The notes under the pieces are model-generated. The model was not told the DNA's origin. It did not search any database and worked only from the letters and a program-made list of their open reading frames with translations. 64,000 bases of DNA. It comes from Cryptomeria japonica (Eukaryota; Streptophyta; Pinopsida; Cupressales; Cupressaceae). The stretch lies in assembly GCF_030272615.1 (NCBI RefSeq), contig NC_081414.1, forward strand, positions 910,665,009-910,729,008, read 5' to 3'. This document shows positions 22,232 through 33,772 of this stretch, piece by piece. Positions within the stretch are counted from its first letter, which is position 1; each line of letters starts with the position of its first letter. Made by a program: the position numbers and the translations under genes.

Positions 22232-24982
22232 ATGGACTCATCTTCTAGCAAAAGAGGCAAAGAAATTGATAGACTTCCAACCACCATGAAATACCAGTAT
22301 CAAGGACAGGTCTATATTTCAAAGTTAGAAGATCAAATTTGATGGGTCACAGACACCGAACGGTCATGTAGAAATTGGAGATATTGAGGCCCAGTTGGAT
22401 AAACCTAGTCTAGATTCTCTCCATCGAAGAATCAAGAGGTCTAGTCTACTAGAAGCTACTATATTCCCATAGTCGCTATAGGCACCAGAATTTATAATGA
22501 CCATTGCTCCATTCTAAAATTCGGAGACTAGAAAGTGCATTGATGCACAGGGAAAAATAGTTATTGACTTGTCTCCAGATATATTGGGGTTCATCTTTTG
22601 AATCCCAACCAGGCAGGAGGCATTTTTATTAATTGAAGAAGAGGCCTTAAAGGCATGGAATGACAAAATATCAGCCAATAAGAGGCACATGAATGCCAAC
22701 TGGCTAGAAGAGGAAAGAAAGATAGGGCTTAAGGTGATAGAGATCCTGAGGGTAGATTTCAAAGAACCCCAAAAGGACCTGATCATTATGCTCAGCAAGG
22801 CCTTTGGCAAGCCGGACTGCAAGCACTTCCATCCTTGGATGTTCCAGTTCATGAGCACCATCTTAATAGGGAAACAATACTTTGACTGGCCACAGATCCT
22901 CTCTGATAATATCTGTAAGTAGATGAAAGAGGTGCAGCACACAAAAATATTCTTCTTCACATCATATGTCATCTGGGTAGTTGCTAGAGCTGGAAAATTC
23001 CCAGGCCTACAAGTTGAAGGACAATTAGGAGAGAAGGAGGGATAGAAGAAGATATGGAAGTATTATTCCCAACTCACTCTGGCCAATGCTAAGGTGCATT
23101 TCAAGAGGGTCAATGATGCCTTTGTTTTCCCAATAATCATCAAATTAACAGGGGATGCAGGATATCGGATTAGCCCAGAGGCTATGGCTATCATCCAGGA
23201 GTGGGCATGTTGGTTCATCCAAAACCCATGATCCACTTACATTAGGGTTATTGGATTCACAAGGAACCCAATGTTATTGCCTTGTTATTGCAACGATAGG
23301 GTGATTTTGCTAGAATATGTAAGGCAGCTTGTAGGCCTCCAATCACTGTTGTCATGAAAGCATAAAACAGGAAATGATTTATCCGTGTCTATTGGGTACT
23401 TTACCTATTCCAAGATACAAGTGGCAAAGTTGGTGGAACAAGAGCTTCAAGATCTAAACTTGAAGGAATACAATCATGCTAGGGAGTTTTATGATCCCTA
23501 TGAGAAATTCAAACAAGTTATGCCTAAGGCATATGAGGGGCACAGGCCCAGCTCGGAAGACTTTTGGGCTAACTTACAAGATAGCTTTGAGGTCAGGGAA
23601 AAGAACTATAATAGGTTATCTATCCCACAAGTAAGAGATTCTAGAATTGAGACTAACCTCCCAAACGACCTGAGGGATGATGGAGAATTACTTGATCCAA
23701 TCTATAGAGAATCAGGGATATATAAGAGGCCCCTCTCCCTAGTAAAATGGTCTACAAGTAAATATAGAAATATGGAGAAGGTCTCACAGGCAGTTATCAA
23801 TAGAACTCAAAAATGGTTGAGTGAGAGGGTAAGGCCTAGCGTATCAAAAACAAAACAAGAGGAGTCCACCTCAGGGGTACCTCAATAAAGAGACTATAAG
23901 GAATATGCTTGAAAGACAAGGTCAGCCTCAAGGAAGAATACCTCTACCGACCCAGGTGAGGAAGACAAGCCACAAGAGAGCACTGAGGACTTATTGAAGA
24001 AACTCCTAGAAAAGATGAGGGAGTCCGAACTATTGAAGAAGGTTGCAGACCTAGGGGTGACCGATGGGCTGGGCGCAGTGCCACTTGCCAAAGTTATCCC
24101 ACCAAGGATTGCTATAGGCCACACCAAAGGAGAGGGTACCTGGGAACAAGAAGAAAATGTAGAAGCCACTGAGAAGGTGCCCAAGTAAATATGGCCAAGA
24201 TTAGATTATTTCTACAGAATACAATGGAAATATACTGTAAGGCGGTATAGATAGGTGGAGCTTTGGCAACATGCTCCACACAATGGGAGCGGAAGGAGAA
24301 CACCTTTAATAAATAGCTCCAAGTTTTGAAAAAGATACTACGGTTAGGAGAAGAGCTGATAGTAAAAGAAGACCTCTTAGGAGGGGATAGTTGTGAGAAT
24401 TTACAGTCCTACATATACATTTTGGAGCTAAAAATAGAGATGTATCAATAGTATATCAAGGAGATGACTAACATTCAGGACCCTCTCCTCAAGGAGATTT
24501 TGTCATATGAGAATTTTGTGATGAATATACTGGGACCTTTTGGCCTCAGAATAGCCAATACCGGAATAATGGATCAGCAGCAAGTTTTGAATCAATGGGA
24601 TGCATATGAGGCACAAAACCTAGGACATGTCGCCCAATTCGATGTCGCCCTTATGGATAGATACACATAGCTGATTACTTAGTGTCAAGAGGTGGCAGAT
24701 ATGGTAAAGGAGTTAGAGGAACAAGGAGCACATGCAGATGAGGCTTTGATGAAATATAAATTTAGAATTAAGCATGTAGCCAATCCTCCAGTCTAAGCAG
24801 TTGCATGTATAATTGAAAATTATAAGGCTTTTACCAAGAAATAAAAAGATAAGCACACAATTGCTAAAGATAGCAAAGCTTTTTCTTGTATTTTTAAAAC
24901 TGCTGCTCCTACTCAAGTTCCAGTTTTGAGAGAAATTCTACATGATTACAAAAATGTGGCTCACCAAGCAGGGTTTTTGTAG
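22232..24982 (+). pseudogene. LTR-encoded long ORF of X, copy A (deleted)
   Basis: Starts MDSSSSKRGKEIDRLP at ATG 22232, just after the candidate splice acceptor, and ends NVAHQAGFL at TAG 24980-24982. Compared with copy B it has a 2-base deletion near 22346 and a deletion of about 1.0 kb between 24177 and 24190. The deletion removes the acidic and coiled-coil region and shifts frame. It also has its own nonsense codons; several positions that are stops in copy B are sense here (for example a Trp at the copy B stop near 35277). I recognise no domain with confidence. The region around 22690-22990 (helical, with GKQYFDWPQIL and AGKFPGL) is faintly like the plant transposon-associated domain found beside Athila-type elements; low confidence. 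Confidence 0.75.
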
Positions 24983-25866
24983 TGCTCATGCAATCCCCAT
25001 TTTGTAGTTGCTAAGTGAAGTATCGAGGCAGAAATTTGCAAGTTAACTGCGACTCCTAGAGCCAGTTCTTAATTTAGAGTAGAGTTATTCCTAGATAGTA
25101 GGGTGGGAAACTTCTATAAATTGAGAAGTTAGATTCATTTGTAAGGGTCCCAAATTGATGATTTGTGGCCTACTTAGAGATTTTAGAGTACTTTGCAAAT
25201 TGTTAAGAAGTTTGAGTTATTTTTGTTATACATTCATGGAGATTAATATGAAAAGCAGCTTGTAGATTGCCTGATCTACATTTATATTCTACCAAATTGT
25301 TTTGTGTAATCGGGTAACGTCTATTGTTTGAGTTAGCAACGTGGTAATTTTTTTGTCTATCATGTTATGAATAATATTGCGCATGTCAGTGGTGTATGAG
25401 AATTACTATGATAGGCCATATTGTTGATGATTTTATTTCTACAGATTTGTGAAATTGATGATTTTGCAGGTTTTCTCGAATTTCGTTGTTGAATGCTAAC
25501 TTGGATAATATTTGATAATTGCTCAGATTGCAGGGAACTAATTGAATAGTTTATTAAGTTGTCATTGTATTGATCTTTATTGTTATTTTCTTGTTTCCCT
25601 TATGCTTCGCATTTTATTTCCCCAGAGAATCTTAAATCATAAAATACAAAAAGAGGAAGTGCAATTATCCATAACCAACGAGATTTAGCTCTAACCAGCA
25701 TGCCCCTTTACAGGTATAACCACATCAACCATTGAGCTATCCATCATCATCGAGACCCAACTACAGAGACCTTGGGGTAGTGAGTTCTTCCAAACTCATT
25801 ACTTTTCAAGAGAGGTGGTGAGTGTTTGCATAAACTACCTGACTGTTGGTGGGTGTGTCAAAACAC
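24983..25866 (+). other. Non-coding tail of X LTR between the LTR ORF and gag
   Basis: AT-rich, no frame of note, closely matched at 46131-47011 in copy B. It contains CTTCTATAAATTGAG (about 25112) and CCTTTACAG/GTATAAC (about 25710-25725). These could be a second TATA and a splice site, but neither is proven. Confidence 0.6.
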
Positions 25867-28000
25867 ATGTCAACAAAAACTGGCACTAGAAGGAGGGCCA
25901 AGACTAATCCCCTCATAGGTGAACCACATATGGTACTTCCAGGAGATGGATTGATGCCCTTTACCCAACCTAACCTCAACAACTAGCAAGACAACATTCT
26001 TACTCAACTATATGACTTTGCTTGGGATAGTATGAGAAATTACAACCATTGGTTACAAGTATAAAAAGTCTTAGATAACAAGAGACAAAAGGCTATATGT
26101 ATAGAAGCAGAGGCACAAAGACAACTCAATCCTTAGGTGAACCCACAAGAAAATCCACAACCACCTCCTAAACCAGAAAATTGAGGTACTAAGCTGGATC
26201 ATATATCATCTTTTTCTCCCGAGAGATTCCATCGAGTCCTTAGGAGTGGTTCTTCACCATCTGACCTAGTTGAATTAGGGCCTGCCACTAGGAGGAAGAA
26301 GATCAAAGCTAAGAAACAACCCTCAAAATTCTCCCCAGTACAGTCATCCATACCTAACGTAAGAGATCAACTGATCCCTATTCCTCAGCCTATCGTTGCA
26401 CCTTTTGTGACTCAACGTTCACCATCACTACCTTCGATGGCCTACTTCAACCAAGACACCAAACCGCTAGGAACCATACCTGGAGGTATACATGACCTAC
26501 CTAGAAACCCGGACAAATTTTGCAGCAAATTTTACTATCTAGGGGGATGAATGGCTAATGAACATATTGAAGCATTCAAAGATGCGGTTGTTCATAATCA
26601 TATTGAACACCAAGATGTAGTGTGTAGACTCTTCCCATATTCACTTGGGGAGAATGAATATAATTGGTACTTAACCTTACCTGCAAACCCAAGTGTACGT
26701 AGACCCCAGGACACTATACCATCAGTTTGCTTCTCTTAAGAAATTGCCAAATGAGTCATTAACGACTTATAATACCAGCTTCCAAAGGGAATTCAAGAGG
26801 TTGCAAGCCCCTTACCAGGTAGTGCCTAACATAGCCATCAACTCATATCTGAGACCTATTGACCCTTGGACTACTATGTTCATTAAAAAGAGTGTTCCTC
26901 AAGATCAAAGGGATACCTTAGAAAAAGTCTTCACATTAGCAATAAGCATAAATCATGAGCTTAACCAAACCCCAGGAGGGATCAGATATAATTTACCCAC
27001 AGGGGTGAATCAAGGAAATTACAATCAACTCCCAGGTGTACCCTCATCTCTACCTATAGGTGCCCCAATGATGAACCCTGTGCCAATCTATGCACCCCAA
27101 CCTCAGGCAAGTCAATAGTTTGTAGCTCAAGCGTTGACTTGGCAAAATGGTGCCAATACCATCCCCACTCAAACACAATACGCCAGTCAGCCGCAAGCCA
27201 GAAATCAACAATTTGACAATATGAATTTGGCAAACCAACTTCTAACAATGATACCTGAGCATCAAGGATCCCATATATCCACTAAAGTACAGGCCTTGAA
27301 GAAAATGATCTCGCAAGTTACTTCAAACTTGAGCCAGCTAAAGATGAATCCTCTAGGAGGGTATAATCAATCCCAATCGTATAATAATCAAAAAAACTAC
27401 AATAACCAAAACCAAAATCAAAGGTACAATAACAAACCTTATAATAGGTAGTGGAATATGGGTCCGAATAATGGTGGGGTGATTGCTCAAGCTGACTCTC
27501 AGCCTCCTGACAAGGTTAATACTGCCATGTTGGTTGATACTTTCCTGTGTAAAGAATTTCAGGCTAAAGCTGATGGTGAACCATGCGTATACGATGCTCA
27601 GGCCTTTTAGACCAGGAACAATTATAATCTTAGGAGTCAAGATAAGGCTCCATTAATAGAGCCACCTCCCTTGACGGGTGGGTTTGTACCTTTGGACGCT
27701 AATGCAAGCAACAATCCTCATCCACCTCAAGCTTTCCAAGGAACATGCCCTAGACAAGCTCAAGGGCAAGATTATGTTCTTAAAGGATCATTTGATGTTA
27801 CTAAGGAGATGGAAAGGACTGCCACTACTATGTCCTTAATGGAAGTATTGAGATATTGCCCCGAACAGAAGAGGGCTTTCCTTAGAAAGTTGGAAATGTT
27901 AGAATCACAGAGTAATGAGGTAAAGATGGAAAACTTTAATGAAGTCAACGCTAATGTCAGTAGTGATGTAATAGAAAATCCACCATTTTTACTGAGTTTG
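25867..28000 (+). pseudogene. X gag
   Basis: The ATG at 25867-25869 lies within the last nine bases of the 5' LTR. The frame MSTKTGTRRRAKTNPL reads straight through the primer-binding site. A basic linker (GPATRRKKIKAKKQ) is at about 26280. The capsid-like core is at about 26500-27000 (DKFCSKFYYLG, VCRLFPYSLGENEYNWY, YHQFASLKKLPNESLTTY). One base is inserted near 26690; otherwise the frame is kept and broken only by stops. The C-terminal part is Asn- and Gln-rich (YNNQKNYNNQNQNQRYNN at about 27400), and no Cys-His zinc knuckle is seen. Confidence 0.82.
25881..25897 (+). other. X primer-binding site, tRNA-Asn type
   Basis: TGGCACTAGAAGGAGGG starts five bases after the LTR. It matches the complement of the plant tRNA-Asn 3' end (TGGCGCTAGAAGGAGG) except for one CpG-to-CpA change. 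Comparison from memory. Confidence 0.75.
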
Positions 28001-28760
28001 AAGATATGTGGGAAGAGTTTACATAACGGTTTGGTAGACTCAGGAGCTTCAGGAAACGTAATGCCCTACTCTATATGCCAACAACTTGGACTTCAACCAG
28101 TACGTGCAAATAGAAAGGTAGTACAATTAGACAAAACAAAGGTTAATGTCTTTGGGGAATTGAAAGATGTATACATCCAGTTAGGTACTAATCCTCGAAT
28201 ATCTCACTATATTGACATTCAAGTGGTGGATATTCCAGAAGTATATGGGATGCTCCTCAGTAGGGATTGGTCCAAGACATTGGGAGGATATTTCTCAACT
28301 TGTTTTACGTACTTATGGCTTCCTTGTAAGGGGGTGAGCAACTAGATCTAAATTGATAGTGAGCATAAATTGAAGAAATTAGTCATGGATTATGGTGCTC
28401 TTAATGAAGTGGCTTTTGCTGAGGTAATCCAAGGGGTTTACAGGGTCAATGAGATTCTTACTTTCTCTGCACCAGCCCCTCTTCAACTATTTCAAGCCGA
28501 CAAGACCGCATATAGAGGGTGGGTGAAATATTTTGATATAGTAGTACAACAAAGATTGGGCTTATTGGGATACACTATGAAGATACAAGAGTTGCTGCTA
28601 CCGAAGTGGTGTCAGATACACCATGAGGAGCACTCAGAAGTTTCATGTGTCCCATGTCAGAATGAGATCACGAAGTTGATGAATCTGGTTCCATTCGAAG
28701 AAGATGATCATACCAGCAATATGGGGGAAGTTCAAGATTTAAAATTAGAGCCCTAAATAG
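28001..28760 (+). pseudogene. X aspartic protease and linker
   Basis: In frame with gag. NGLVDSGASGNVMP holds the catalytic DSG (Asp 28037-28039), followed by VYGMLLSRDWSKTLGGYFS, which matches the retropepsin-like domain (usual ...LLLGRDW). Two stops lie close together near 28344-28352. The linker that follows (to 28756) has no recognised motif. Confidence 0.85.
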
Positions 28761-29049
28761 TTGAGCTCGTAGGCAAGACTACCTTACCTAAAGAATACAA
28801 CCAGGAGGTTCTTGTGGTCGAAGTTGTTAAAAACGAAGTAGGAGATGTTCCTCTGGAGCCTAAGAAGGAAGAAACACAATCCAAATTTCAACCTCAATCA
28901 GAACAGGTTGTTCTAAATACTATTGAAGTGTTTATACAACTAGGAATTGAACAAACTCAATTGTCATAAAGTCTTGAGCTTGAGAAGCAACAATCCTCTC
29001 TGAGCACTAACCTCAGCATTGACCCAAACATGAAAAATATGAAGAGACC

Positions 29050-29440
29050 AAAAGTTGTAATATGGTTTTTAAAGTTTGATGGGTCAAGATCCAAACAAGG
29101 TAGCAGAGCAAGCGTAGAGTTAACCAACCCAAAAGGGAAAACCCTTTTAACTTCTTACCAACTTCAATTCCCTTGTATTAATAACATGACGGAGTATGAA
29201 GCCTTAATTAGAGGATTATTTTTCACTCATAAGAAAGGGGAAAAGTGTTTGAAGGTGTAAGGAGATTCAGAATTGGTGGTTAAACAAGTGCAAAGCCAAT
29301 ATGTGTGCCATGAAAAAAGGTTAGCAGCGTATCCTAATAGAGTGTGGGATCTAATTGAAGATTTTGAGGCTTTTGACATTCAATTGGTACCTAGGAAAGT
29401 AAACGGAATACCCGATGCACTGGCTGTAGCTGCCAGTACA
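29050..29440 (+). pseudogene. X additional RNase H located before RT
   Basis: In frame with gag-pro and RT. The sequence matches the RNase H fold of the archaeal/plant type: FDGSRSKQGSRASVEL (Asp 29078-29080), NNMTEYEALIRGL (Glu 29198-29200), GDSELVVKQV (Asp 29264-29266) and NGIPDALAVAAS (Asp 29414-29416). All four catalytic acidic positions are kept, although a TAA (29258-29260) falls just before GDSEL. In Tat elements as I know them, an extra RNase H of this type follows the RT and its own RNase H and precedes integrase. Here it precedes RT. RNase H removes the RNA strand from the RNA-DNA hybrid during reverse transcription. Confidence 0.85.
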
Positions 29441-30800
29441 TTAGAACCAGTAAGCCAATCCCCTTTAAAGAAGTTCTCGGTGGAATTAATCTCTGCACCT
29501 GTTGTGCTTGACAATATCAAACATTTCCAAGTCTTTTAGGATGATGCCCATATCTTAGCCTTTCTCGCCAATTCAGGGGCTTTTGAAGATCAAATTATTG
29601 ATGAGGAAGACAAATCGGATGATTTTAATAATGAAGGTAATGTGGATATTTTGGATTTACCGACTAATGTTATTCCTAAAGGTATGGTCACCTTGGAGAG
29701 ACTTTTTGATTCGGACCCTAGAGTAAAAGAGAGATTAACAATGGATTCAAATGCTAGAAAATACGAGCCTCATAATATTGGTCTGGAAGGACAAGAGAAA
29801 ATTGTCTATATTGGGAAGATTTGCACTCAAAATGAAAGAGAAAAACTAATACAGATCTTGAAAGAATTCATCGATGTAATAGCATGAGGGTATGAAGATT
29901 TAAAGACATTTGACACAATGATTATCACCTATGCGATTCCCCTAAAACCTAACATAAAATCATTCAGGCAAAAACAACGTCTGGTGAATGTGCTAATAGA
30001 ACCCCCGATCTTCAAGGAAGTGCAAAAGTTACTCTCCGCTAAGATAATTTTTCCAGTACGACATTCTACTTGGGTTGCCAATTTGGTACCAATGCGGAAA
30101 AAGAATGGAGAAATACGGCTTTGCATGGATTTTTGCAATCTTAACAAAGCCTCTGAGAAAGATAATTACCCACTCCCTTCTTTGGATGAAGTACTACAAA
30201 TAGTGAATGGTTCACAAATGATGTCATTTTTAGACGATTATTCAAGAGATAACCAGGTGTTGGTAAATTATAAAGATCGTATGAAGATAATATTTACAAT
30301 GAAGTGGGGAACGTATGCATATAAAAGAATGCCATTTGGATTGATTAATATTGGGGCAATCTTCCAGCGAACGATGGATACAGCCTTCAAAGAACTGATT
30401 GGAAAATGCATTATTATTTATATGGACGATTTGATGATATTTTCTAAAGTCAGAGAAGACCACCCAGACCACCTCATAAAGGTATTAGAGAGGTGTCGAA
30501 GATATGGGATTTCCCTTAATCCCAAGAAATGTGTGTTTGGAGTGGCTGAAGGAAAGCTACTTGGCCATGTAATCTCTGAGAGGGGGATCTTTATAGACCT
30601 AGATCAGGTAGAAGCATTATTAAAATTACAAATGCCCGGCAGTAAAAAAGAGATGAGATCTTTCTTTGGGAAGATCAATTTTGTTAGAAAATTCATTACA
30701 AGGTTTGTAGAAATAGTCAAGCCCTTGAATAAAATGATGAAGAAGGATGCTAAGGTCAAGTGGACAACTAAAGCAAAAGAGGCTTTTTCCCAGATCAAGA
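29441..30800 (+). pseudogene. X reverse transcriptase
   Basis: Same frame as gag-pro. After a linker (to about 29930) the RT blocks are VANLVPMRKKNGEIRLCMDF, NYPLPSLDEVLQIV, FLDDYSRDNQV, MKWGTYAYKRMPFGLINIGA and IIYMDDLMIFSK. The active-site YMDD lies at 30419-30430 and is intact. FLGHVIS-like LLGHVISERG and FFGKINFVRKFI (thumb/connection) follow. Only nonsense codons interrupt it, for example at 29885-29887. Confidence 0.9.
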
Positions 30801-31250
30801 AATCCATCGCTGAAGCTCCTATACTAACTAGCCCTGATTACACACTGTCATTTTACATATATTCTTTTGCTTCGCTACACTCAGGAGCAGCTATTTTGAC
30901 GCAAAGGCAAGCAGGAGATGAGAAGACTATTGCATTTATGAGTTCTCCTTTCAAAAGTGTTGAGGTTAGATATTCTGCTCTTGAAAAATAGGCCTTTGCA
31001 TTAGTAGGATCAGTCAAGAAGTTTAGACATTACATCCTGAGGAGTAAAATTTATGCGATCGTTCCTGACCAAGTAGTAAAGTCACTACTCATGCAGTCTG
31101 AACTGGGAGAACGACAAGGGAAATGGATGGCAATATTGCAAGAATTTGACTTAGAGATGCATCCAATGAAGTTGGTCTAAGGCCAAGGATTATCTCAAGC
31201 CATGGCAACCGACATCCCTCAAATCCAGTGCCAACAGTATACATTGAAGT
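30801..31250 (+). pseudogene. X second RNase H (degenerate, Gypsy type)
   Basis: Follows RT in the usual Gypsy position: FYIYSFASLHSGAAIL, SVEVRYSALEK, VPDQVVKSLL and GKWMAILQEFDLEM. The first catalytic Asp (normally in a DAS motif) is absent, replaced by SFAS. Glu of YSALEK and Asp of VPDQ remain. Loss of activity in this domain is known for Tat elements that have acquired a second RNase H, which fits the upstream domain at 29050-29440. Stops at 30989 and about 31178. Confidence 0.75.
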
Positions 31251-31439
31251 CATTCACTCAGGACCCTTGGTACCTAGATTTGGTATTTGTATTGTTGAAT
31301 AATAGGTGTCTTGAGGGATTAATGATCATGCAAAGATGAGCATTAAGGCTCAAGAGTGCTAATTATATGATCAAGGATTCGACACTCTATAGAAAAAATT
31401 ATGAGGGTATCTACCTTTAGTGTCTTGATCATCAAGAAG

Positions 31440-32520
31440 TCCATAATATGATTGAGGAATTTCATGGGAAATATGGTACTGGTCATGGGTCAGCAGATGC
31501 CACTGCACATCAAGTTTTGAAGGTTGGATATTACTATCCTAGCATATTTAAGGATACTCATGAACACGTTCGACATTGCCATATGTGCCAAACTGTAGCC
31601 TCCAGAGAAAGAAATCCCGCTATGCCTCTCCAACCAGTGTTCGAGGTAAGACCTTTTGCTCAATGGGCCCTAGATTTTGTAGGAGTTATTAACCCTAATT
31701 CATCTGCAAGACATAAGTTTATTCTTACAGCAATAGATTATTGTACCTGATCGGCAGAAGCCATTGCATGCCGCAATACTACTGCTGAGGTAGTCCTGAA
31801 ATTTATTGAAGAGTATATCATCACCAGGTTTGGTATGTCATTCGCTCTGGTATGTGATAATGGTCCTTCTTTTACTTCTGCATAGTTGATGCAATGGTCA
31901 TACCAATATAAAGTGATATTGAAATTTTCATCTAACTATTACCCAAAAGGTAATGGGGTAGCTGAATCTACAAACAAGAACATCCTAGATGTCATCAAGA
32001 AACTATTCGAGAAAAACCCCAGGGATTGGCATAATCAACTGAGATACGCCCTATGGGCTGATCAAACCAGAATAAAAGCCACCCTGGGAACTTCTCCATA
32101 CTACCTTGTCTATGGCTAGACCCCTGTTTTCCCAATTAACTTAAAAATACTGATCCTCCAATTAATGAAAGAACTTGACATCGAGGATCAGGTAGAGGTT
32201 CGCCTCTTAAACTTATTAAGACTTGATGAAAAAAGGATTAATACGCTATAGCACTATGCTAAGCATCAAGCCATTGTGAAGCGATAGTTTGATAAAAGGG
32301 CCAAGGTGAAGGCTTTTCAAATCTCTGACCTAGTCCTATTGTGGGACAAGGCCAAAGAAAAGAAAGGCGATCATCACAAGTTTGAAAGGTTGTGGCTAGG
32401 TCCTTACCAAATAGCTGAAATTCTAGGTGAGAACACTTTTAGGTTGAGCTCATTGACTGGAGAACTGGTACCATTGTCCATCAATGGTCAGTTCCTCAAG
32501 CACTACTTTGATTAAATCCT
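31440..32520 (+). pseudogene. X integrase
   Basis: The zinc-binding region ends HCHMCQ (about 31575). The catalytic triad is present: Asp in WALDFVGVI (about 31670), Asp in CDNGPSFTS (about 31857) and Glu in GNGVAESTN (about 31966). LLWDKAKEKKGDHHKFERLWLGPYQI is the C-terminal domain (about 32340), and the frame ends with LKHYFD at TAA 32513-32515. No chromodomain. About six nonsense codons, no frameshift seen. Confidence 0.88.
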
Positions 32521-33069
32521 CATTAAAGCTTGACCTATTGTATATAGTAGTTACTTGTTTTCTTTTTTTTGGTTGTGCTTCATGTTTTTTTGGCCTTGTT
32601 GTGTGTTTTCCCTTTTGTTTTTGTTTTCTTTGCTTGTTTGTTGGGTCAGGGTATACGTTTTGTTCTTAAAGATTCTAAAAGGAAGTAGGTATCCTTTGTA
32701 TAACACCTTGCCAAATTCTGAGAGACTTTGACTCTCTGCTATTTATGATTTCATTGTCATTTGGTTAAGTTCAAAACCTTTATCTATACTCGTTCAAAGT
32801 GGTATATAATTGTTTAAATATGATGCAAGTTTTGACTTTCAATTTGGAAAAGGCTAGCTTGATAAACTCAGCACTAACGTCACATTAAGATACATCGGAA
32901 AGGTTTTGTGAGATAGCAGATAAACTGGGTTTCAAGTGAAAAATCTGAAGTCAAGGCATTTCATGTTATCCATCGTGGCTCCCAACCTAGTTATCAAACT
33001 TCAATGTTTGAAAGTTGCTTAAAAGATTATTGAAGAAAGAAGTCATTCTCTATATCCTATAATGTTTTC
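32521..33069 (+). other. X 3' untranslated region
   Basis: No conserved frame. A T-rich stretch at about 32560-32640 codes only a low-complexity frame. Confidence 0.6.
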
Positions 33070-33104
33070 AAAAGAAAAAAAGAAATAGAGGAAAAAAAAA
33101 GAAA
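33070..33104 (+). other. Purine-rich tract, possible X polypurine tract
   Basis: 35 purines with one T (AAAAGAAAAAAAGAAATAGAGG then GA-rich), followed by TGATCC. It resembles a plus-strand primer but lies about 360 bp before the LTR start deduced from copy A. Confidence 0.5.
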
Positions 33105-33146
33105 TGATCCTCTTAAGGAACTCAAATGGGTGTTTCAAGTAACCTC

Positions 33147-33255
33147 CACCGGGGCTATGGACGTCTGGCTGGCAGTGGAGCACTGTTTCATGGAAGCCAG
33201 AGGTATCTCTATTGGAGCTATAGATGCCTGACTAGCAGTAGAGCTATTGCCAGGA
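33147..33255 (+). repeat. Two-unit diverged repeat before the X 3' LTR
   Basis: CGGGGCTATGGACGTCTGGC and TGGAGCTATAGATGCCTGAC head two units about 62 bp apart, each continuing with GCAGTGGAGC or GCAGTAGAGC. Confidence 0.65.
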
Positions 33256-33499
33256 TAACCTTGCATGAAACACGGTTAATGACTTCACCTATGTAGCTTG
33301 CGCCTAGTTTCCTCTGACTATCTACATTATTGAAATGATGGAGTAACAAATCATACACACACACTTAAGGGTTGATCATGTCTATTTCTCATCTTGGTTG
33401 TTCGTTCATCACTTATTCATCTTCTCCTCTTATACATCCTTTTGAATGATAATAGCCTTAAGTGTTAGGTTAACCAGAGATTCTAAAATTCTAAATTGC

Positions 33500-33720
33500 C
33501 TAAAGTCATGTTTCCTAGAGTCCCGGAGTCCTAAGGTCCTTATTGTTCCAACCTTGGAACTCCAGAGTCCTGGAGCCCCGAGGTCTTACTGTTGTTCCAA
33601 CCTCGAAACTCCGAAGTCCCGGAGTCCCAAGGTCTTGGGTCTTTTTTTTTTGCCTCAGAACTCCTGAGTCCCAGAGTCCCGAGGTGGTTTTTTTTCTTGT
33701 GCTTTCTGTCGACCCCGGGA
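33500..33720 (+). repeat. GGAACTCC/GAGTCC repeats upstream of TATA (copy B)
   Basis: Counterpart of 21135-21400. Confidence 0.75.
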
Positions 33721-33772
33721 CCCTGGAGTCTCGAGATCGTGTTTATGGCTTTCGTACGAAAGGATTAGGGAG

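Larger units (their letters stand above)
21063..25875 (+). repeat. X 5' LTR (copy A)
   Basis: 4,813 bp, TGTTATGCC...GTCAACA. Aligns with copy B apart from its first 100 bp or so, and apart from a deletion of about 1.0 kb corresponding to 44317-45326. About 17 differences in a 220-bp coding sample compared by eye. The identity as an LTR, not a segmental duplication, rests on the target duplication, the PBS right after its end and the position of gag-pol. Confidence 0.88.

Noticed and set aside
21063-25875. Segmental duplication of a host gene (22-25 kb versus 34-46 kb)
   Set aside because: The two copies are the LTRs of one element: matching target duplication GGTTC outside, PBS after the first and gag-pol between them.
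33105-33462. X 3' LTR starting at TGATCC (33105) right after the purine tract
   Set aside because: Copy A, fixed by the GGTTC duplication, starts TGTTATGCC and has nothing like this 360 bp; LTR length also fits 33463. Kept as an open question in the findings.
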